Positions 48,486 through 58,172 of a DNA stretch of 64,000 nucleotides are shown piece by piece. The stretch comes from Burkholderia sp. D-99 (lineage in GTDB: Bacteria > Pseudomonadota > Gammaproteobacteria > Burkholderiales > Burkholderiaceae): positions 124,001 to 188,000 of the forward strand of contig NZ_JAAOXM010000006.1 of assembly GCF_011605345.1 (NCBI RefSeq), read 5' to 3'. How positions within the stretch are numbered: position 1 is the first letter of the stretch; each line of letters starts with the position of its first letter. The notes beneath the pieces were generated by a model. That model had not been told where the DNA came from and ran no database searches. It saw nothing but the letters and a program-made list of their open reading frames with translations. The position numbers were made by a program, and so were the translations under genes.

Positions 48486-48520
48486 AAAAAGCCCCGCAAG
48501 TCCGAGAACTTGCGGGGCTT
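48486..48520 (-). terminator. Terminator after tRNA-Ser
   Basis: A 13-bp perfect stem (AAGCCCCGCAAGT / ACTTGCGGGGCTT) with a six-base loop is followed on the minus strand by a T-rich tract, 12 bases past the tRNA 3' end. 48273-48485 shows no gene. Confidence 0.88.
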
Positions 48521-48532
48521 TGTCACCGCTTT

Positions 48533-48626
48533 TGGCGGAGACGGAGGGATTCGAACCCTCGATCCAGGTTTTGGCCCAGATGCTCCCTTAGCAGGGGAGT
48601 GCCTTCGACCTCTCGGCCACGTCTCC
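48533..48626 (-). tRNA. tRNA-Ser (GCT)
   Basis: A 94-nt class II tRNA starting GGAGACGTGGCCGAGAGG, anticodon GCT in CCTGCTAAG, a long variable arm, T loop GGTTCGAATCC and encoded CCA. Decodes AGC/AGU. Its 3' end faces the gene-poor region. Confidence 0.97.
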
Positions 48627-48669
48627 CAAACTTTCGCTCGCACCAGGGAGGCAGTGCGACGAGAACGAA

Positions 48670-48698
48670 ATAATATAGGGTTTCGAACCGCACGTCAA
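48670..48698 (-). promoter_or_regulatory. Promoter of tRNA-Ser
   Basis: On the minus strand TTGACG (48698-48693) and TATTAT (48675-48670) are 17 bases apart, about 43 bases before the tRNA. Confidence 0.75.
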
Positions 48699-48702
48699 TT
48701 TC

Positions 48703-48730
48703 CGTGATGCATTTTCTTCAATGCATCACG
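48703..48730 (-). repeat. Hairpin just after lysC
   Basis: CGTGATGCAT and ATGCATCACG form a perfect 10-bp stem with an eight-base loop directly after the lysC stop. The T run precedes rather than follows it on the minus strand, so it may protect the lysC mRNA 3' end rather than terminate. Confidence 0.55.
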
Positions 48731-48736
48731 AAAAAT

Positions 48737-49990
48737 TCACGATGCCTGGTCGAGTTCGAATGCCTTGTGCAGCGCGCGGACGGCCAGCTCCATGTATTTC
48801 TCGTCGATCAGCACCGAAATCTTGATTTCGGACGTCGAGATCATCTGGATGTTGATGCCCTCTTCCGACAGCGTGCGGAACATCTTGCTCGCGACGCCCA
48901 CGTGCGAACGCATGCCGACGCCGACCACCGACACCTTCGACACCTTCGGGTCGCCCTGCACCTGCTCGGCACTCACATGGCCCTTCACCTGGTTGGTGAG
49001 GATGTCCATCGCCTTCTGGTAGTCGCCACGGCCGACCGTGAACGTGAAGTCGGTCTTGCCCTGGACGCTCTGGTTCTGGATGATCATGTCGACGTCGACG
49101 TTCGCATCCGCGACCGGGCCGAGGATCTGATACGCGATGCCCGGCTTGTCGGGCACGCCCATCACCGCAATGCGTGCTTCGTCGCGCTGGAACGCGATGC
49201 CGGAAATGACTGCCTTTTCCATGGTCTCGTCTTCTTCAAAAGTAATCAGGGTGCCCGAGCGCATTTCTTCGTCGAGCGCAATCAGCGGATCGGTCAGGCT
49301 CGACAGCACGCGCGTCTTCACCTGGAATTTGCCGGCGAATTCGACCGAGCGGATCTGCAGGACCTTCGAGCCGAGGCTGGCCATTTCCAGCATTTCCTCG
49401 AACGTCACGCGATCGAGGCGTCGCGCCTCTTCGACGACGCGCGGATCGGTCGTGTAAACGCCGTCGACGTCCGTGTAAATCAGGCACTCTTCGGCACCCA
49501 GCGCAGCCGCGACCGCCACCGCCGACGTATCCGAGCCGCCACGGCCCAGCGTCGTGATGTGACCGTCCGGATCGACGCCCTGGAAACCCGTGATGATCAC
49601 GACCTTGCCTGCATTCAGATCGGCCTTCACGCGCTCGTCGTCGATCGAGTGAATGCGCGCTTTCGTGAACGCGCTGTCGGTCTTGATCGGCACTTGCCAG
49701 CCCGCGTAGCTCACGGCCTCGACGCCGATTTCCTGCAACGCGATCGACAGCAGGCCGACGCTGACCTGCTCGCCGGTCGACGCGATCATGTCGAGCTCGC
49801 GCGGGCTCGGCTGGCTCGAAATCTCTTTCGCGAGACCGAGCAGACGGTTGGTTTCGCCGGACATCGCCGAAGGCACGACCACCATCTGGTGCCCGGCCTG
49901 ATGCCATTTTGCGACGCGTTTCGCGACGTTCTTGATGCGCTCGACCGAGCCCATCGAAGTGCCGCCGTATTTGTGTACGATGAGTGCCAT
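48737..49990 (-). CDS. lysC: Aspartate kinase
   Basis: A 417-residue aspartokinase, the first step towards lysine, diaminopimelate, threonine and methionine. The kinase domain starts [23 protein letters not shown]-like [12 protein letters not shown] (about 168-179) and [12 protein letters not shown] follow; the last 150 residues are two ACT domains for allosteric control (for example [12 protein letters not shown] and [13 protein letters not shown]). Start ATG 49990 ([10 protein letters not shown]). The length is that of the monofunctional proteobacterial type with an internal beta-subunit-like start not evident here. Confidence 0.96.
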   Translation of the reverse strand: MALIVHKYGGTSMGSVERIKNVAKRVAKWHQAGHQMVVVPSAMSGETNRLLGLAKEISSQPSPRELDMIASTGEQVSVGLLSIALQEIGVEAVSYAGWQVPIKTDSAFTKARIHSIDDERVKADLNAGKVVIITGFQGVDPDGHITTLGRGGSDTSAVAVAAALGAEECLIYTDVDGVYTTDPRVVEEARRLDRVTFEEMLEMASLGSKVLQIRSVEFAGKFQVKTRVLSSLTDPLIALDEEMRSGTLITFEEDETMEKAVISGIAFQRDEARIAVMGVPDKPGIAYQILGPVADANVDVDMIIQNQSVQGKTDFTFTVGRGDYQKAMDILTNQVKGHVSAEQVQGDPKVSKVSVVGVGMRSHVGVASKMFRTLSEEGINIQMISTSEIKISVLIDEKYMELAVRALHKAFELDQAS

Positions 49991-50215
49991 TGTCGTTCTG
50001 AACTGGAGGAGAAACCGCACGGGCGCGCTGGACAGGCCGCGTAGCCGTTCGGTCACGCGGCTTGTGGCTGTGGACGGACGACGAGGGGGACGGCTGGGAC
50101 GCAACGCGCAAGCGTGACGGATTTTGCCCGGAAGGCCGATCAGGCCGCGCAAACCGGGTACGTCACGCGGAAAACCTGCACAAATCGCTCAAAAATCGAG
50201 CCGAGCAAACGACCG

Positions 50216-50244
50216 AGCGTACCCGATAGAGGCCCGCTTGACAA
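50216..50244 (-). promoter_or_regulatory. Promoter of lysC
   Basis: On the minus strand TTGTCA (50244-50239) and TACGCT (50221-50216) are 17 bases apart. Transcription from here would give a leader of roughly 220 bases before lysC. The remaining gap 49991-50332 contains no gene that I can support. Confidence 0.6.
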
Positions 50245-50332
50245 GCCGCTCGCCGCGTCCAGGGCCGTTCCGGCGCTGTTTACCAAATAGTGAAAATGCG
50301 CGCGCTGTCGCGCCGCCAACGGCCTGTCGCCA

Positions 50333-51754
50333 TCAAGCGATCTGCAGGTCCGGACGCCACTCGATCCGGCGCCACGCGCCGTCATCTGACGCCCCGCCCC
50401 CGGACAAGCCGACATCGCGGTTCACGCCGAGGCGCGGCACATAGATCAGCCGGTCGCCGGCGAACAGCAGCGGCACGTCGCGCTGCCAAGCCGGCACGCC
50501 GCGCTCCTGGAACAGGTTCTTCAGTGTGCGGCCCGGCCCGCCCGGCGACGTACGCATCCGCTCGCCGCCCGCACGGGCGCGCACCGCCAGCCGCGCGCCG
50601 CGCAGCAGCGCCTCCGGCACCGCATCGGCGCCTCCCGCGTCGGCCGGCACGAACACGAACGTACCGCGCCATCCCGGCAGGTGCCAGACTTCCTGCCCGT
50701 CCCACGCGAGCACCGATTCCGGATGCGGTGTCCCGGTGCCGTCATCGGCCGGTTCGCTGCTGTCGCCCGCTTCCCAGTAGATGACATCGCGATAAAGCCG
50801 CAGGCATTGCCCCGCGTGATCGACGCGCAACGCATGGGCGTCGTGTGCGGCTCGCAGCTGCCGCATCATGTTGGCGAGCCGGGCGGCTGACGCGCCCGGC
50901 AAACCGAGCCGGCGCATCCAGAAGCGCAGCAGGTTCGCGCCGCGCGTATCGTCGAACGCGACCAGTGCATCGCGCGACAGCGCGTGCCCGTCATCGCGCG
51001 CGGCAACGGCGAAGTCGAGTTCGGCCAGGTCGTCGAGCAGCCGCTGGGCGGCGGCAGCATGCTGGGCCGCGCGGCCCAGCGCGTCACGAAAACCCGGAAA
51101 ATGCACGGCCAGCGCCGGCAGCACATCGATGCGCAGCGCATTGCGCGCATAGCGCGTGTCGCCGTTCGATTCGTCATCGATCCATGCCAGGTCGTGCTGC
51201 TCCGCATAGCGCTCGAGTTGCGCGCGCAACAGTCGCAGCAGCGGGCGCACGCGCTCGACGCTCACGCCGTCAGGACGGTAACGCGGCGCCATCGCGGCAA
51301 GCCCGGCGATCCCCGCGCCGCGCAACAATTGCAGCAACACGGTTTCGGCCTGGTCGTCCGCATGCTGCGCGAGCCACAGCGCGGTCGCGCCGTGGTGTTC
51401 GCACATCTCGTCGAGCGCCGCATAGCGCCGCTCGCGCGCCGTCGCCTCGACGCCGAGGCCGCTGTCGCGCGGCACGTCGACGCGCATCGATTCGAATGCG
51501 ACGCCGAGCCCGGTCGCGCTCGCCTCGGCATGCGCAACCCACGCGTCGGCGTTCGCACTCAGCCCGTGATGCACGTGCAGCGCGACGCAACGCGACGCGC
51601 CCGCGACACGCACGGCCGCGTCGAGCAGCACCGTCGAGTCGAGGCCGCCGCTATAGGCGATCGCAATGCGCGCATCGGGCGGCATGCCGGAAAGCGCAAC
51701 GCCGACCGCGTCGAGGACGACGCGGTCGGCGGAGAATTCGGTCGGTGGGATCAC
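50333..51754 (-). CDS. tilS: tRNA(Ile)-lysidine synthase
   Basis: A 473-residue PP-loop ATPase that makes lysidine at C34 of tRNA-Ile(CAU), essential for decoding AUA. The ATP loop is AIAYSGGLDSTVLL (about 32-45, SGGxDS); HHGLSANAD and the WLAQHADDQAETVLLQLLRG segment (about 129-148) are TilS signatures, followed by the TilS substrate and C-terminal domains. Last gene before lysC, with accA upstream after about 45 bases. Confidence 0.95.
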   Translation of the reverse strand: MIPPTEFSADRVVLDAVGVALSGMPPDARIAIAYSGGLDSTVLLDAAVRVAGASRCVALHVHHGLSANADAWVAHAEASATGLGVAFESMRVDVPRDSGLGVEATARERRYAALDEMCEHHGATALWLAQHADDQAETVLLQLLRGAGIAGLAAMAPRYRPDGVSVERVRPLLRLLRAQLERYAEQHDLAWIDDESNGDTRYARNALRIDVLPALAVHFPGFRDALGRAAQHAAAAQRLLDDLAELDFAVAARDDGHALSRDALVAFDDTRGANLLRFWMRRLGLPGASAARLANMMRQLRAAHDAHALRVDHAGQCLRLYRDVIYWEAGDSSEPADDGTGTPHPESVLAWDGQEVWHLPGWRGTFVFVPADAGGADAVPEALLRGARLAVRARAGGERMRTSPGGPGRTLKNLFQERGVPAWQRDVPLLFAGDRLIYVPRLGVNRDVGLSGGGASDDGAWRRIEWRPDLQIA

Positions 51755-51800
51755 GAGAGGAACGCGCGCGCAGCGGCGCGCGTATTGAGCACGCGGCCGG

Positions 51801-52772
51801 TCATGCGCCCGGCGTCGTTTCCTTGAACTTGCCGTAGGCCATCAGGCGTTCGAAGCGGCGCTCGCGCAGCGCATCGATGCTCATGCCCTGGAACTGGCGC
51901 AGCGAATCGGCGAGCGCACGGCGCAGCAGCGCAGCCATGCCCTTCGGATCGCGATGCGCGCCGCCGAGCGGCTCGTTGATGATCTTGTCGATCAGGCCGA
52001 GCGCCTTCAGGCGGTGCGCGGTCAGGCCCAGCGCTTCCGCGGCTTCCGGGGCCTTCGCGGCGCTCTTCCACAGAATCGACGCGCAGCCTTCCGGCGAGAT
52101 CACCGAGTAGGTCGAGAACTGCAGCATCATCACGGTGTCGGCCACGGCGATCGCCAGCGCGCCGCCCGAACCGCCCTCGCCGATCACCGTCGTGATGATC
52201 GGCGTCTTCAGCTCGGCCATCACGTACAGGTTGCGGCCGATCGCTTCCGACTGGCCACGCTCTTCCGCGCCGATGCCCGGGTACGCGCCCGGCGTGTCGA
52301 CGAACGTGAAGATCGGCAGCCCGAATTTTTCGGCGAGACGCATCAGGCGTTCGGCCTTGCGATAGCCTTCCGGACGCGGCATCCCGAAGTTGCGCGCGGC
52401 GCGTTCCTTCGTGTCGCGGCCCTTCTGGTGACCGATCACCATGCACGGATGGCCGCCGAAGCGCGCGAGACCGCCGACGATCGACAGGTCGTCCGCGAAT
52501 GCACGGTCGCCATGCAACTCGTGAAAATCGGTAAACAGTTCCGCAACGTAATCGAGCGTGTACGGACGCTGCGGATGCCGCGCGATCTGCGAAACCTGCC
52601 ACGGCGACAGGTTCGCGTAGAGGTCTTTCGTCAGTTGCTGGCTTTTCTTCGACAGCCGCTCGATTTCTTCCGAAATGTCGACAGCCGAGTCGTCCTGCAC
52701 GAATCGCAGCTCTTCGATCTTGGCCTCGAGTTCGGCGATCGGCTGTTCGAAATCCAGAAACGTGGTCTTCAT
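51801..52772 (-). CDS. accA: Acetyl-CoA carboxylase carboxyltransferase subunit alpha
   Basis: A 323-residue crotonase-fold subunit that, with AccD, transfers carboxyl from biotin to acetyl-CoA in fatty-acid synthesis. Key region: [38 protein letters not shown] (about 180-200) and [15 protein letters not shown] for the CoA oxyanion hole. Length matches E. coli AccA (319). It precedes tilS, and the two may be co-transcribed. Confidence 0.97.
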   Translation of the reverse strand: MKTTFLDFEQPIAELEAKIEELRFVQDDSAVDISEEIERLSKKSQQLTKDLYANLSPWQVSQIARHPQRPYTLDYVAELFTDFHELHGDRAFADDLSIVGGLARFGGHPCMVIGHQKGRDTKERAARNFGMPRPEGYRKAERLMRLAEKFGLPIFTFVDTPGAYPGIGAEERGQSEAIGRNLYVMAELKTPIITTVIGEGGSGGALAIAVADTVMMLQFSTYSVISPEGCASILWKSAAKAPEAAEALGLTAHRLKALGLIDKIINEPLGGAHRDPKGMAALLRRALADSLRQFQGMSIDALRERRFERLMAYGKFKETTPGA

Positions 52773-52875
52773 GTGTTCGAATCCTTGGGTCTTGCGGCAG
52801 CGCGTATTCTACCCGCGCGGGCGACGCTCAAAACCGACTCTCAACTATTGATGTTTAAAACCCGATAGCCGCCGC

Positions 52876-53703
52876 TCAGGCGTCGGCGTCGGGCGCATCG
52901 AGGCTGCGCCACATGTACCAGGTCGCAACGGTGCGCCACGGCTCCCAGTTGGCCGCGACCTCGCGCGCCTCGCTGCGCGTGACGGGTTCCCCGCTGAAGT
53001 AATTGACGCTGATCGCGCGGATCAGGCCCGGGTCGTCGAGCGGCAGGACATCCGGCCGCGACAGGTTGAAGATCAGGAACATCTCGGCCGTCCAGCGGCT
53101 GATGCCGCGGATCTGCGTGAGTTCCGCGATCACGTCCTCGTCGTCCATCGACGTCCATTTGTCGACGTGCAGCGCGCCCGACACGAAATGCTGCGCGAGA
53201 TCGAGGATGTATTCCGTCTTGCGCTTCGACAGCCCGCACGCGATCAGCTTGTCCGCGCCGAGCCGGATGACCGGCTGCGGCGCGAGTTTCGGACAGGCAT
53301 CCCCGATGCGTGCCCACAGCGACTGCGCGGACGGCACCGAGATCTGCTGGCCGACGACCGAGCGCGCGAGCGTGACGAACGGGTCGCCGCGCTTCACGAG
53401 ATGCGCGGGACCGAACTTTGGAATCAGTTTCTTCAGGATCCGGTCGCGCTTGACGAGGTCGGCGCATGCTTTATCCCAGTAAGCAGGACGCACGACGACC
53501 TCCTCGCCGTCCGCTTCGGACGCACGTGCCTTGCGGGCCGCGTCGGCGGCCGGCTGCACGGCCGCCGGCTGCGCATGACCGTTGAGCGCGCCGTTCGGCA
53601 CGGCGCGCGTCGCGTCCGTCTTCGCCGGCGGCACGCGCTTGGCTGCCGGACGCGCGGCGACCGGGGTCGCGCGCCTGACCGGCGCTTTTCTAGCCGTTGC
53701 CAT
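52876..53703 (-). CDS. DNA-3-methyladenine glycosylase, HhH-GPD superfamily (AlkA-like)
   Basis: A 275-residue base-excision repair enzyme. Residues 1-70 form a Lys/Arg/Ala/Pro-rich, probably disordered tail. The glycosylase domain follows, with VVGQQISVPSAQSLW (about 117-130), the helix-hairpin-helix LTQIRGISRWTAEMFLIF (195-212) and catalytic Asp in LPLDDPGL (223/224). It lacks the iron-sulfur cysteines of Nth/MutY. It would remove alkylated purines. Located between cysS and accA on the same strand. Confidence 0.9.
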   Translation of the reverse strand: MATARKAPVRRATPVAARPAAKRVPPAKTDATRAVPNGALNGHAQPAAVQPAADAARKARASEADGEEVVVRPAYWDKACADLVKRDRILKKLIPKFGPAHLVKRGDPFVTLARSVVGQQISVPSAQSLWARIGDACPKLAPQPVIRLGADKLIACGLSKRKTEYILDLAQHFVSGALHVDKWTSMDDEDVIAELTQIRGISRWTAEMFLIFNLSRPDVLPLDDPGLIRAISVNYFSGEPVTRSEAREVAANWEPWRTVATWYMWRSLDAPDADA

Positions 53704-53746
53704 CTTGCCTCCTACCTGACGGATCGGTCAGTGGAACGCACCGCGC

Positions 53747-55144
53747 TCATACGCGACGCCATTCGGTCGATCCGCCCGGTTTGTCTTCAAGTGCGATACC
53801 GGTCTCGAGCAGTTCTGCCCGGATCCGGTCCGCTTCGGCATAGTCCTTCGCTTGCTTCGCCGCGACGCGCGCGGCGATCTTCGCTTCGATCTCGTCGGGG
53901 GCGAGCCCGCCCGCCTGCGCGGTGCCCGACGCCTGCTGCAGGAACGCGCGCGGTTCGCGGCCCAGCAGGCCGAGCAGGCCCGCCAGCTGTTTCAGTTGCC
54001 GCGCGAGCGATGCGTCGCGCGTGCGATTCACCTCGCCCGCCAGCTCGAACAACGTTGCCACCGCGACCGGCGTATTGAAGTCGTCGTTCATCGCGGCCGC
54101 GAAACGCTGTGCATGCGGCTCGTTCCAGTCGAGCGCGAGCATGTCGGCCTCGACATCCTTCAGCGCGGTGTAGAGGCGCGTGAGCGACGCGCGCGCATCG
54201 TCGAGATGCACGTCGCTGTAATTGAGCGGCGAACGGTAGTGCGTGCGTACGATGAAGAAGCGCATGACTTCCGCGTCGTAGCGCTCCAGCACTTCGCGGA
54301 TCGTGAAGAAGTTGCCGAGCGATTTCGACATCTTCTCGTTGTCGACCTGCACGAAACCGTTGTGCATCCAGTAATTGACGAACGTCTGGCCGGTCGCGCC
54401 TTCGCTCTGCGCGATCTCGTTCTCGTGGTGCGGGAATTGCAGATCCTGCCCGCCGCCGTGGATGTCGAAATGCTCGCCGAGCAGCGTGCAGCCCATCGCC
54501 GAGCACTCGATGTGCCAGCCCGGGCGGCCCATCCCGTACCTGGACGCCCACGACGCGCCTTCCGGATCTTCCGGCTTCGCCCGTTTCCACAGCACGAAGT
54601 CGAGCGGATCTTCCTTCGCGTCGTTCGCGGCAACGCGCTCGCCCGCGCGAAGATCGTCGAGCGACTTGCCCGACAGCTTCCCGTAGTTCGCGAACTTGCG
54701 CACCGAGTAATTGACGTCGCCGTCGGCCGCCTGGTACGCGTAGCCGTTCGTCTCGAGCGTCTCGATCATGCCGAGCATCTGCGGAATGAACGCGGTCGCG
54801 CGCGGCTCGATGTCGGGCCGCTGGATGCCGAGCGCGCTTTCATCGTCGTGCATCGCGCCGATGAACCGGTCGGTCAGCGACTTGATCGTCTCGCCGTTCT
54901 CGACTGCGCGGCGGATGATCTTGTCGTCGATGTCGGTGATGTTGCGCACATACGTGACCCGGTAACCGATCGCACGCAACCAGCGCTGGACGAGGTCGAA
55001 CACGACCAGCATGCGCGCGTGGCCCACGTGACAATAGTCGTAGACGGTGATTCCGCATACGTACATCCGCACTTCGCCGGACTGGCGCGGCACGAAAACT
55101 TGCTTGTCACGCGCGAGCGTGTTGTAGATGCGCAGTGATTCCAT
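53747..55144 (-). CDS. cysS: Cysteinyl-tRNA synthetase
   Basis: A 465-residue class I synthetase. [18 protein letters not shown] (about 28-45) carries the first zinc cysteine and the HIGH-equivalent; [13 protein letters not shown] and [14 protein letters not shown] hold the remaining zinc ligands; KMSKSLGNF is the KMSKS loop. The C-terminal helical domain is normal. It is divergent from the TPR gene across a gap of about 230 bases, where I see only a likely TPR-gene promoter (TAGAAT near 55342). Confidence 0.97.
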   Translation of the reverse strand: MESLRIYNTLARDKQVFVPRQSGEVRMYVCGITVYDYCHVGHARMLVVFDLVQRWLRAIGYRVTYVRNITDIDDKIIRRAVENGETIKSLTDRFIGAMHDDESALGIQRPDIEPRATAFIPQMLGMIETLETNGYAYQAADGDVNYSVRKFANYGKLSGKSLDDLRAGERVAANDAKEDPLDFVLWKRAKPEDPEGASWASRYGMGRPGWHIECSAMGCTLLGEHFDIHGGGQDLQFPHHENEIAQSEGATGQTFVNYWMHNGFVQVDNEKMSKSLGNFFTIREVLERYDAEVMRFFIVRTHYRSPLNYSDVHLDDARASLTRLYTALKDVEADMLALDWNEPHAQRFAAAMNDDFNTPVAVATLFELAGEVNRTRDASLARQLKQLAGLLGLLGREPRAFLQQASGTAQAGGLAPDEIEAKIAARVAAKQAKDYAEADRIRAELLETGIALEDKPGGSTEWRRV

Positions 55145-55378
55145 AGAGATGAACCGTGAGCCGAAGGAAACCGCCCTGGCGAAGCTCGCCCAGCATGCGA
55201 AACGGACGGACCATCTGCTGCGGCACCAGGCCGAGCGTCCTCGCTATCACATGGGGCGGTCAGGCTGCAAGCACAGCGGTGACGGCCACGAGAGGCTAAG
55301 AAAGACTGCCTGCGGCTCGCCGGAACGCGCAGACGTTTTGTTAGAATGGCTCGGAGTATAACATTCCGATTTACGCCT

Positions 55379-56101
55379 ATGAAACCTCATCGCGGCCGCG
55401 CGCCGAGCGCTGCGACCCTCGTTGCGACCACCGTCATGGGCGTCGCGCTGACGCTGTTCGCGGCCCCCGCGGCGCATGCGCAGAAGGCCCCGGCCACCGC
55501 CGACGGCACCCCCGAAATCGACACGTCGATCGCCGGCAAGCAGTGGAAGCAGGCGCTCGCGCAGCTCGACGCGCGCATCGCGTCGAACCCGCACGACGTG
55601 CAAGCGCAGTTCAAGCGCGGCACCGTGCTGGCCCGCCTGAACCGCGACGACGACGCGATCCAGCAGTTCGTCGCGATCACGCAGGCGTACCCCGAGCTGC
55701 CCGAGCCGTACAACAACCTTGCGGCGCTTTACGCGAAGCATGGCCGATACGACGAAGCGCGCACCGCGCTCGTCACGGCGACCCAATCGAACCCGAGCTA
55801 CTCCCTCGCGTACGAGAATCTCGGCGACCTTTACCTGCGCCTCGCGGCCGAATCGTACAAGCGTGCGCAATCGCTCGGCCGCACGAGCGGCGCGACCGCC
55901 CAGCGCCTGGCCGATCTCCAGAAGATCGTGTCGCCGCCGAAGGCCGCGCCGAACGCCCGCGCGGCCGCACCGGCCACGCGCGATTACACCAACCGCGCGG
56001 CCTCGAACGTGAGCACCACCACGCTGCCGATGTCGCCGACGTTCCAGTTCAGCGGTCCGTCGGGCGCACTGGCGGCGCCGTACGTCGCGCCGTCGCAATA
56101 A
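55379..56101 (+). CDS. Exported tetratricopeptide-repeat protein
   Basis: A 240-residue protein with a signal peptide (about 1-37, ending AAHA-QKA), then TPR-like repeats around residues 60-165 (WKQALAQLDARIASNPHDVQ, DDAIQQFVAITQAYPELPEP, YNNLAALYAKHGRYDEARTA) and an Ala/Thr/Pro-rich C-terminal segment. TPR proteins mediate protein contacts; the periplasmic partner is unknown. It sits just ahead of two cyclophilins, so a role in envelope protein folding or assembly is plausible. ATG 55379 is chosen over 55346 because it begins the signal peptide. Confidence 0.87.
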   Translation: MKPHRGRAPSAATLVATTVMGVALTLFAAPAAHAQKAPATADGTPEIDTSIAGKQWKQALAQLDARIASNPHDVQAQFKRGTVLARLNRDDDAIQQFVAITQAYPELPEPYNNLAALYAKHGRYDEARTALVTATQSNPSYSLAYENLGDLYLRLAAESYKRAQSLGRTSGATAQRLADLQKIVSPPKAAPNARAAAPATRDYTNRAASNVSTTTLPMSPTFQFSGPSGALAAPYVAPSQ

Positions 56102-56140
56102 GCGGCGCGGCCTTCTTTCCCTCCCAACCTGAGGATCGCA

Positions 56141-56722
56141 ATGAAACGTCTGTTGCTGGCGCTTGGCGGCGCCGCCCTTCTCGCGACCGCGACCGCACCT
56201 GCGTTCGCACAATCGGCTACCGCGCACCCCGTCGTGCAGCTGAAGACCTCGCAGGGCGACATCCGCGTCGAGCTCTACCCGGAGAAGGCGCCGAAGTCGG
56301 TGGCCAACTTCCTCGATTACGTGAAGGCCGGCCAGTACAACGGCACGATCTTCCATCGCGTGATCAAGGGCTTCATGATCCAGGGCGGCGGCTACAAGAC
56401 CAACTTCGAGGAGAAGCCGACCCGCGCGCCGATCCCGCTGGAAAGCCGCAATGGTCTGAAGAACCTGACGGGCACGATCGCGATGGCGCGTACGAGCGAC
56501 CCGAACTCGGCCACCGCGCAGTTCTTCATCAACACGGTCGACAACAGCGGCCTCGACTACCCGAACCCGGACGGCAACGGTTATGCGGTGTTCGGCAAGG
56601 TCGTGTCGGGCCTCGACGTCGTGAAGAAGATCGAAGGCGTCGCGACGACCTCGCGCGGCCCGATGCAGGACGTGCCCGCGCAGCCGATCGTGATCGAATC
56701 GGCCAGCATCGTCTCGAAGTAA
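56141..56722 (+). CDS. ppiA: Periplasmic peptidyl-prolyl cis-trans isomerase (cyclophilin A type)
   Basis: A 193-residue cyclophilin with a clear signal peptide (about 1-25, PAFA-QSA). The active-site run [15 protein letters not shown] and the later [13 protein letters not shown] are intact. It accelerates proline isomerisation in exported proteins. Paralogous to the next gene, from which it differs mainly by the signal peptide. Confidence 0.94.
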   Translation: MKRLLLALGGAALLATATAPAFAQSATAHPVVQLKTSQGDIRVELYPEKAPKSVANFLDYVKAGQYNGTIFHRVIKGFMIQGGGYKTNFEEKPTRAPIPLESRNGLKNLTGTIAMARTSDPNSATAQFFINTVDNSGLDYPNPDGNGYAVFGKVVSGLDVVKKIEGVATTSRGPMQDVPAQPIVIESASIVSK

Positions 56723-56810
56723 GAACCTGCCGGCACGTCCGGCGACTCACGCGGCCGCGTCGCACGACCGGCCGCGTGCCATTTAAACCGCCTCACCGAA
56801 GGAATTCATC

Positions 56811-57302
56811 ATGGTTGAACTGCATACGAACCACGGCGTGATCAAGCTCGAGCTCGACGCCGAAAAGGCACCGAAGTCGGTCGAGAACTTCCTGAACTAC
56901 GTGAAGAAGGGCCACTACGACGGCACCGTGTTCCATCGCGTGATCAACGGCTTCATGATCCAGGGCGGCGGCTTCGAGCCGGGCCTGAAGCAGAAGCCGA
57001 CCGACGCGCCGATCGACAACGAGGCGAACAACGGCCTGAAGAACGACAACTACACGGTCGCGATGGCGCGCACGAACGATCCGCACTCGGCCACCGCCCA
57101 GTTCTTCATCAACGTGAACGACAACGACTTCCTGAACCACTCGTCGCCGACGCCGCAAGGCTGGGGCTACGCGGTGTTCGGCAAGGTCGTCGAAGGCCAG
57201 GACGTGGTCGACAAGATCAAGGGTGTCAAGACGGGCAATGCTGGGTTCCACCAGGACGTGCCGGCCGACGACGTCGTGATCGAAAAGGCCGTCGTGGTCT
57301 GA
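56811..57302 (+). CDS. ppiB: Cytoplasmic peptidyl-prolyl cis-trans isomerase (cyclophilin B type)
   Basis: A 163-residue cyclophilin without signal peptide, starting [15 protein letters not shown]. The catalytic [18 protein letters not shown] and [14 protein letters not shown] motifs are complete. Same strand as the periplasmic paralogue, 88 bases downstream, and 23 bases before lpxH; ppiB-lpxH pairing is also known in E. coli. Confidence 0.96.
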   Translation: MVELHTNHGVIKLELDAEKAPKSVENFLNYVKKGHYDGTVFHRVINGFMIQGGGFEPGLKQKPTDAPIDNEANNGLKNDNYTVAMARTNDPHSATAQFFINVNDNDFLNHSSPTPQGWGYAVFGKVVEGQDVVDKIKGVKTGNAGFHQDVPADDVVIEKAVVV

Positions 57303-57325
57303 CGCACGGTTACGGAGACACTTCG

Positions 57326-58126
57326 ATGTTGCAGGAGAGTCCGCCGCGAAGCGTCTCCGCGGGCGTGCCGGGCGAGCGCGAGTACGCGCAAGCCGCACGC
57401 CCGTTCCTGTTTCTCTCCGATCTGCATCTGAGCGAAGCGATTCCGAAGACGGTCGCCGCGTTCGAGCATTTCGTGAAATACACCGCCGACAGCGCCGACT
57501 CGGTGTTCATCCTCGGTGATCTTTTCGAATACTGGATCGGCGACGACATCCTCGACGACGATCCGTTCGCGGCCCGCATGGCCGCGCTGATGCACACGTT
57601 CTCCGAGCGCGGGATCGCGCTCTACGTGATGCACGGCAATCGCGATTTCCTGCTCGGCCGTCGCTTCATGAAGGCAGCCGGCGCAATGCTGCTGCCCGAC
57701 CCGTCGCTGATCATGGCGTTCGGCCAGCGCATCGTGCTCGCGCACGGCGACGCGCAATGCACGGCCGACCGCGGCTACCAGGTGTTCCGCCGCTTCGCGC
57801 GCAACCGCGTCGCGCAATGGCTGTTTCTCGCGTGGCCGTTCCGTTGGCGCCGCGCGCTCGCGCAGCGCATACGCTCGAACAGCGAAGCGGGCCGGATGCG
57901 CCCTGCTTCGGCCATCTACGATGTCACGCGTGAAGGCGTGGCCGCCCTGTTCCGGAAGAGCCGCGCGAGCGTGATCATTCACGGCCACACGCATCGCCCC
58001 GCGCGCCACCTGGAACCGGGCGGCATCCGCTGGGTGCTGCCCGACTGGGATCTCGATCACGGCGCGCCGCGCGGCGGCTACCTGCGCGTCGACGCGGAAG
58101 GCATCCACGCGATGCCGCTCGACTGA
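57326..58126 (+). CDS. lpxH: UDP-2,3-diacylglucosamine diphosphatase
   Basis: A 266-residue calcineurin-like metallophosphatase that makes lipid X in lipid A synthesis. Metal motifs appear in order: SDLHLSEA (about 32-39), ILGDLFEYWIGDD, HGNRDFLLG, VLAHGD and the final IIHGHTHRPA. A GGAGA ribosome site precedes the ATG. The roughly 25-residue N-terminal extension before FLSDLHL is longer than in E. coli LpxH. Confidence 0.94.
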   Translation: MLQESPPRSVSAGVPGEREYAQAARPFLFLSDLHLSEAIPKTVAAFEHFVKYTADSADSVFILGDLFEYWIGDDILDDDPFAARMAALMHTFSERGIALYVMHGNRDFLLGRRFMKAAGAMLLPDPSLIMAFGQRIVLAHGDAQCTADRGYQVFRRFARNRVAQWLFLAWPFRWRRALAQRIRSNSEAGRMRPASAIYDVTREGVAALFRKSRASVIIHGHTHRPARHLEPGGIRWVLPDWDLDHGAPRGGYLRVDAEGIHAMPLD

Positions 58127-58172
58127 CGCCGCCGTCGCGCTGACCGGCCGCCGTCGGCACGCATCGCGTTCG

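Noticed and set aside
49991-50215. Lysine riboswitch in the lysC leader
   Set aside because: I see none of the conserved L-box sequence blocks; a covariance-model search would be decisive.
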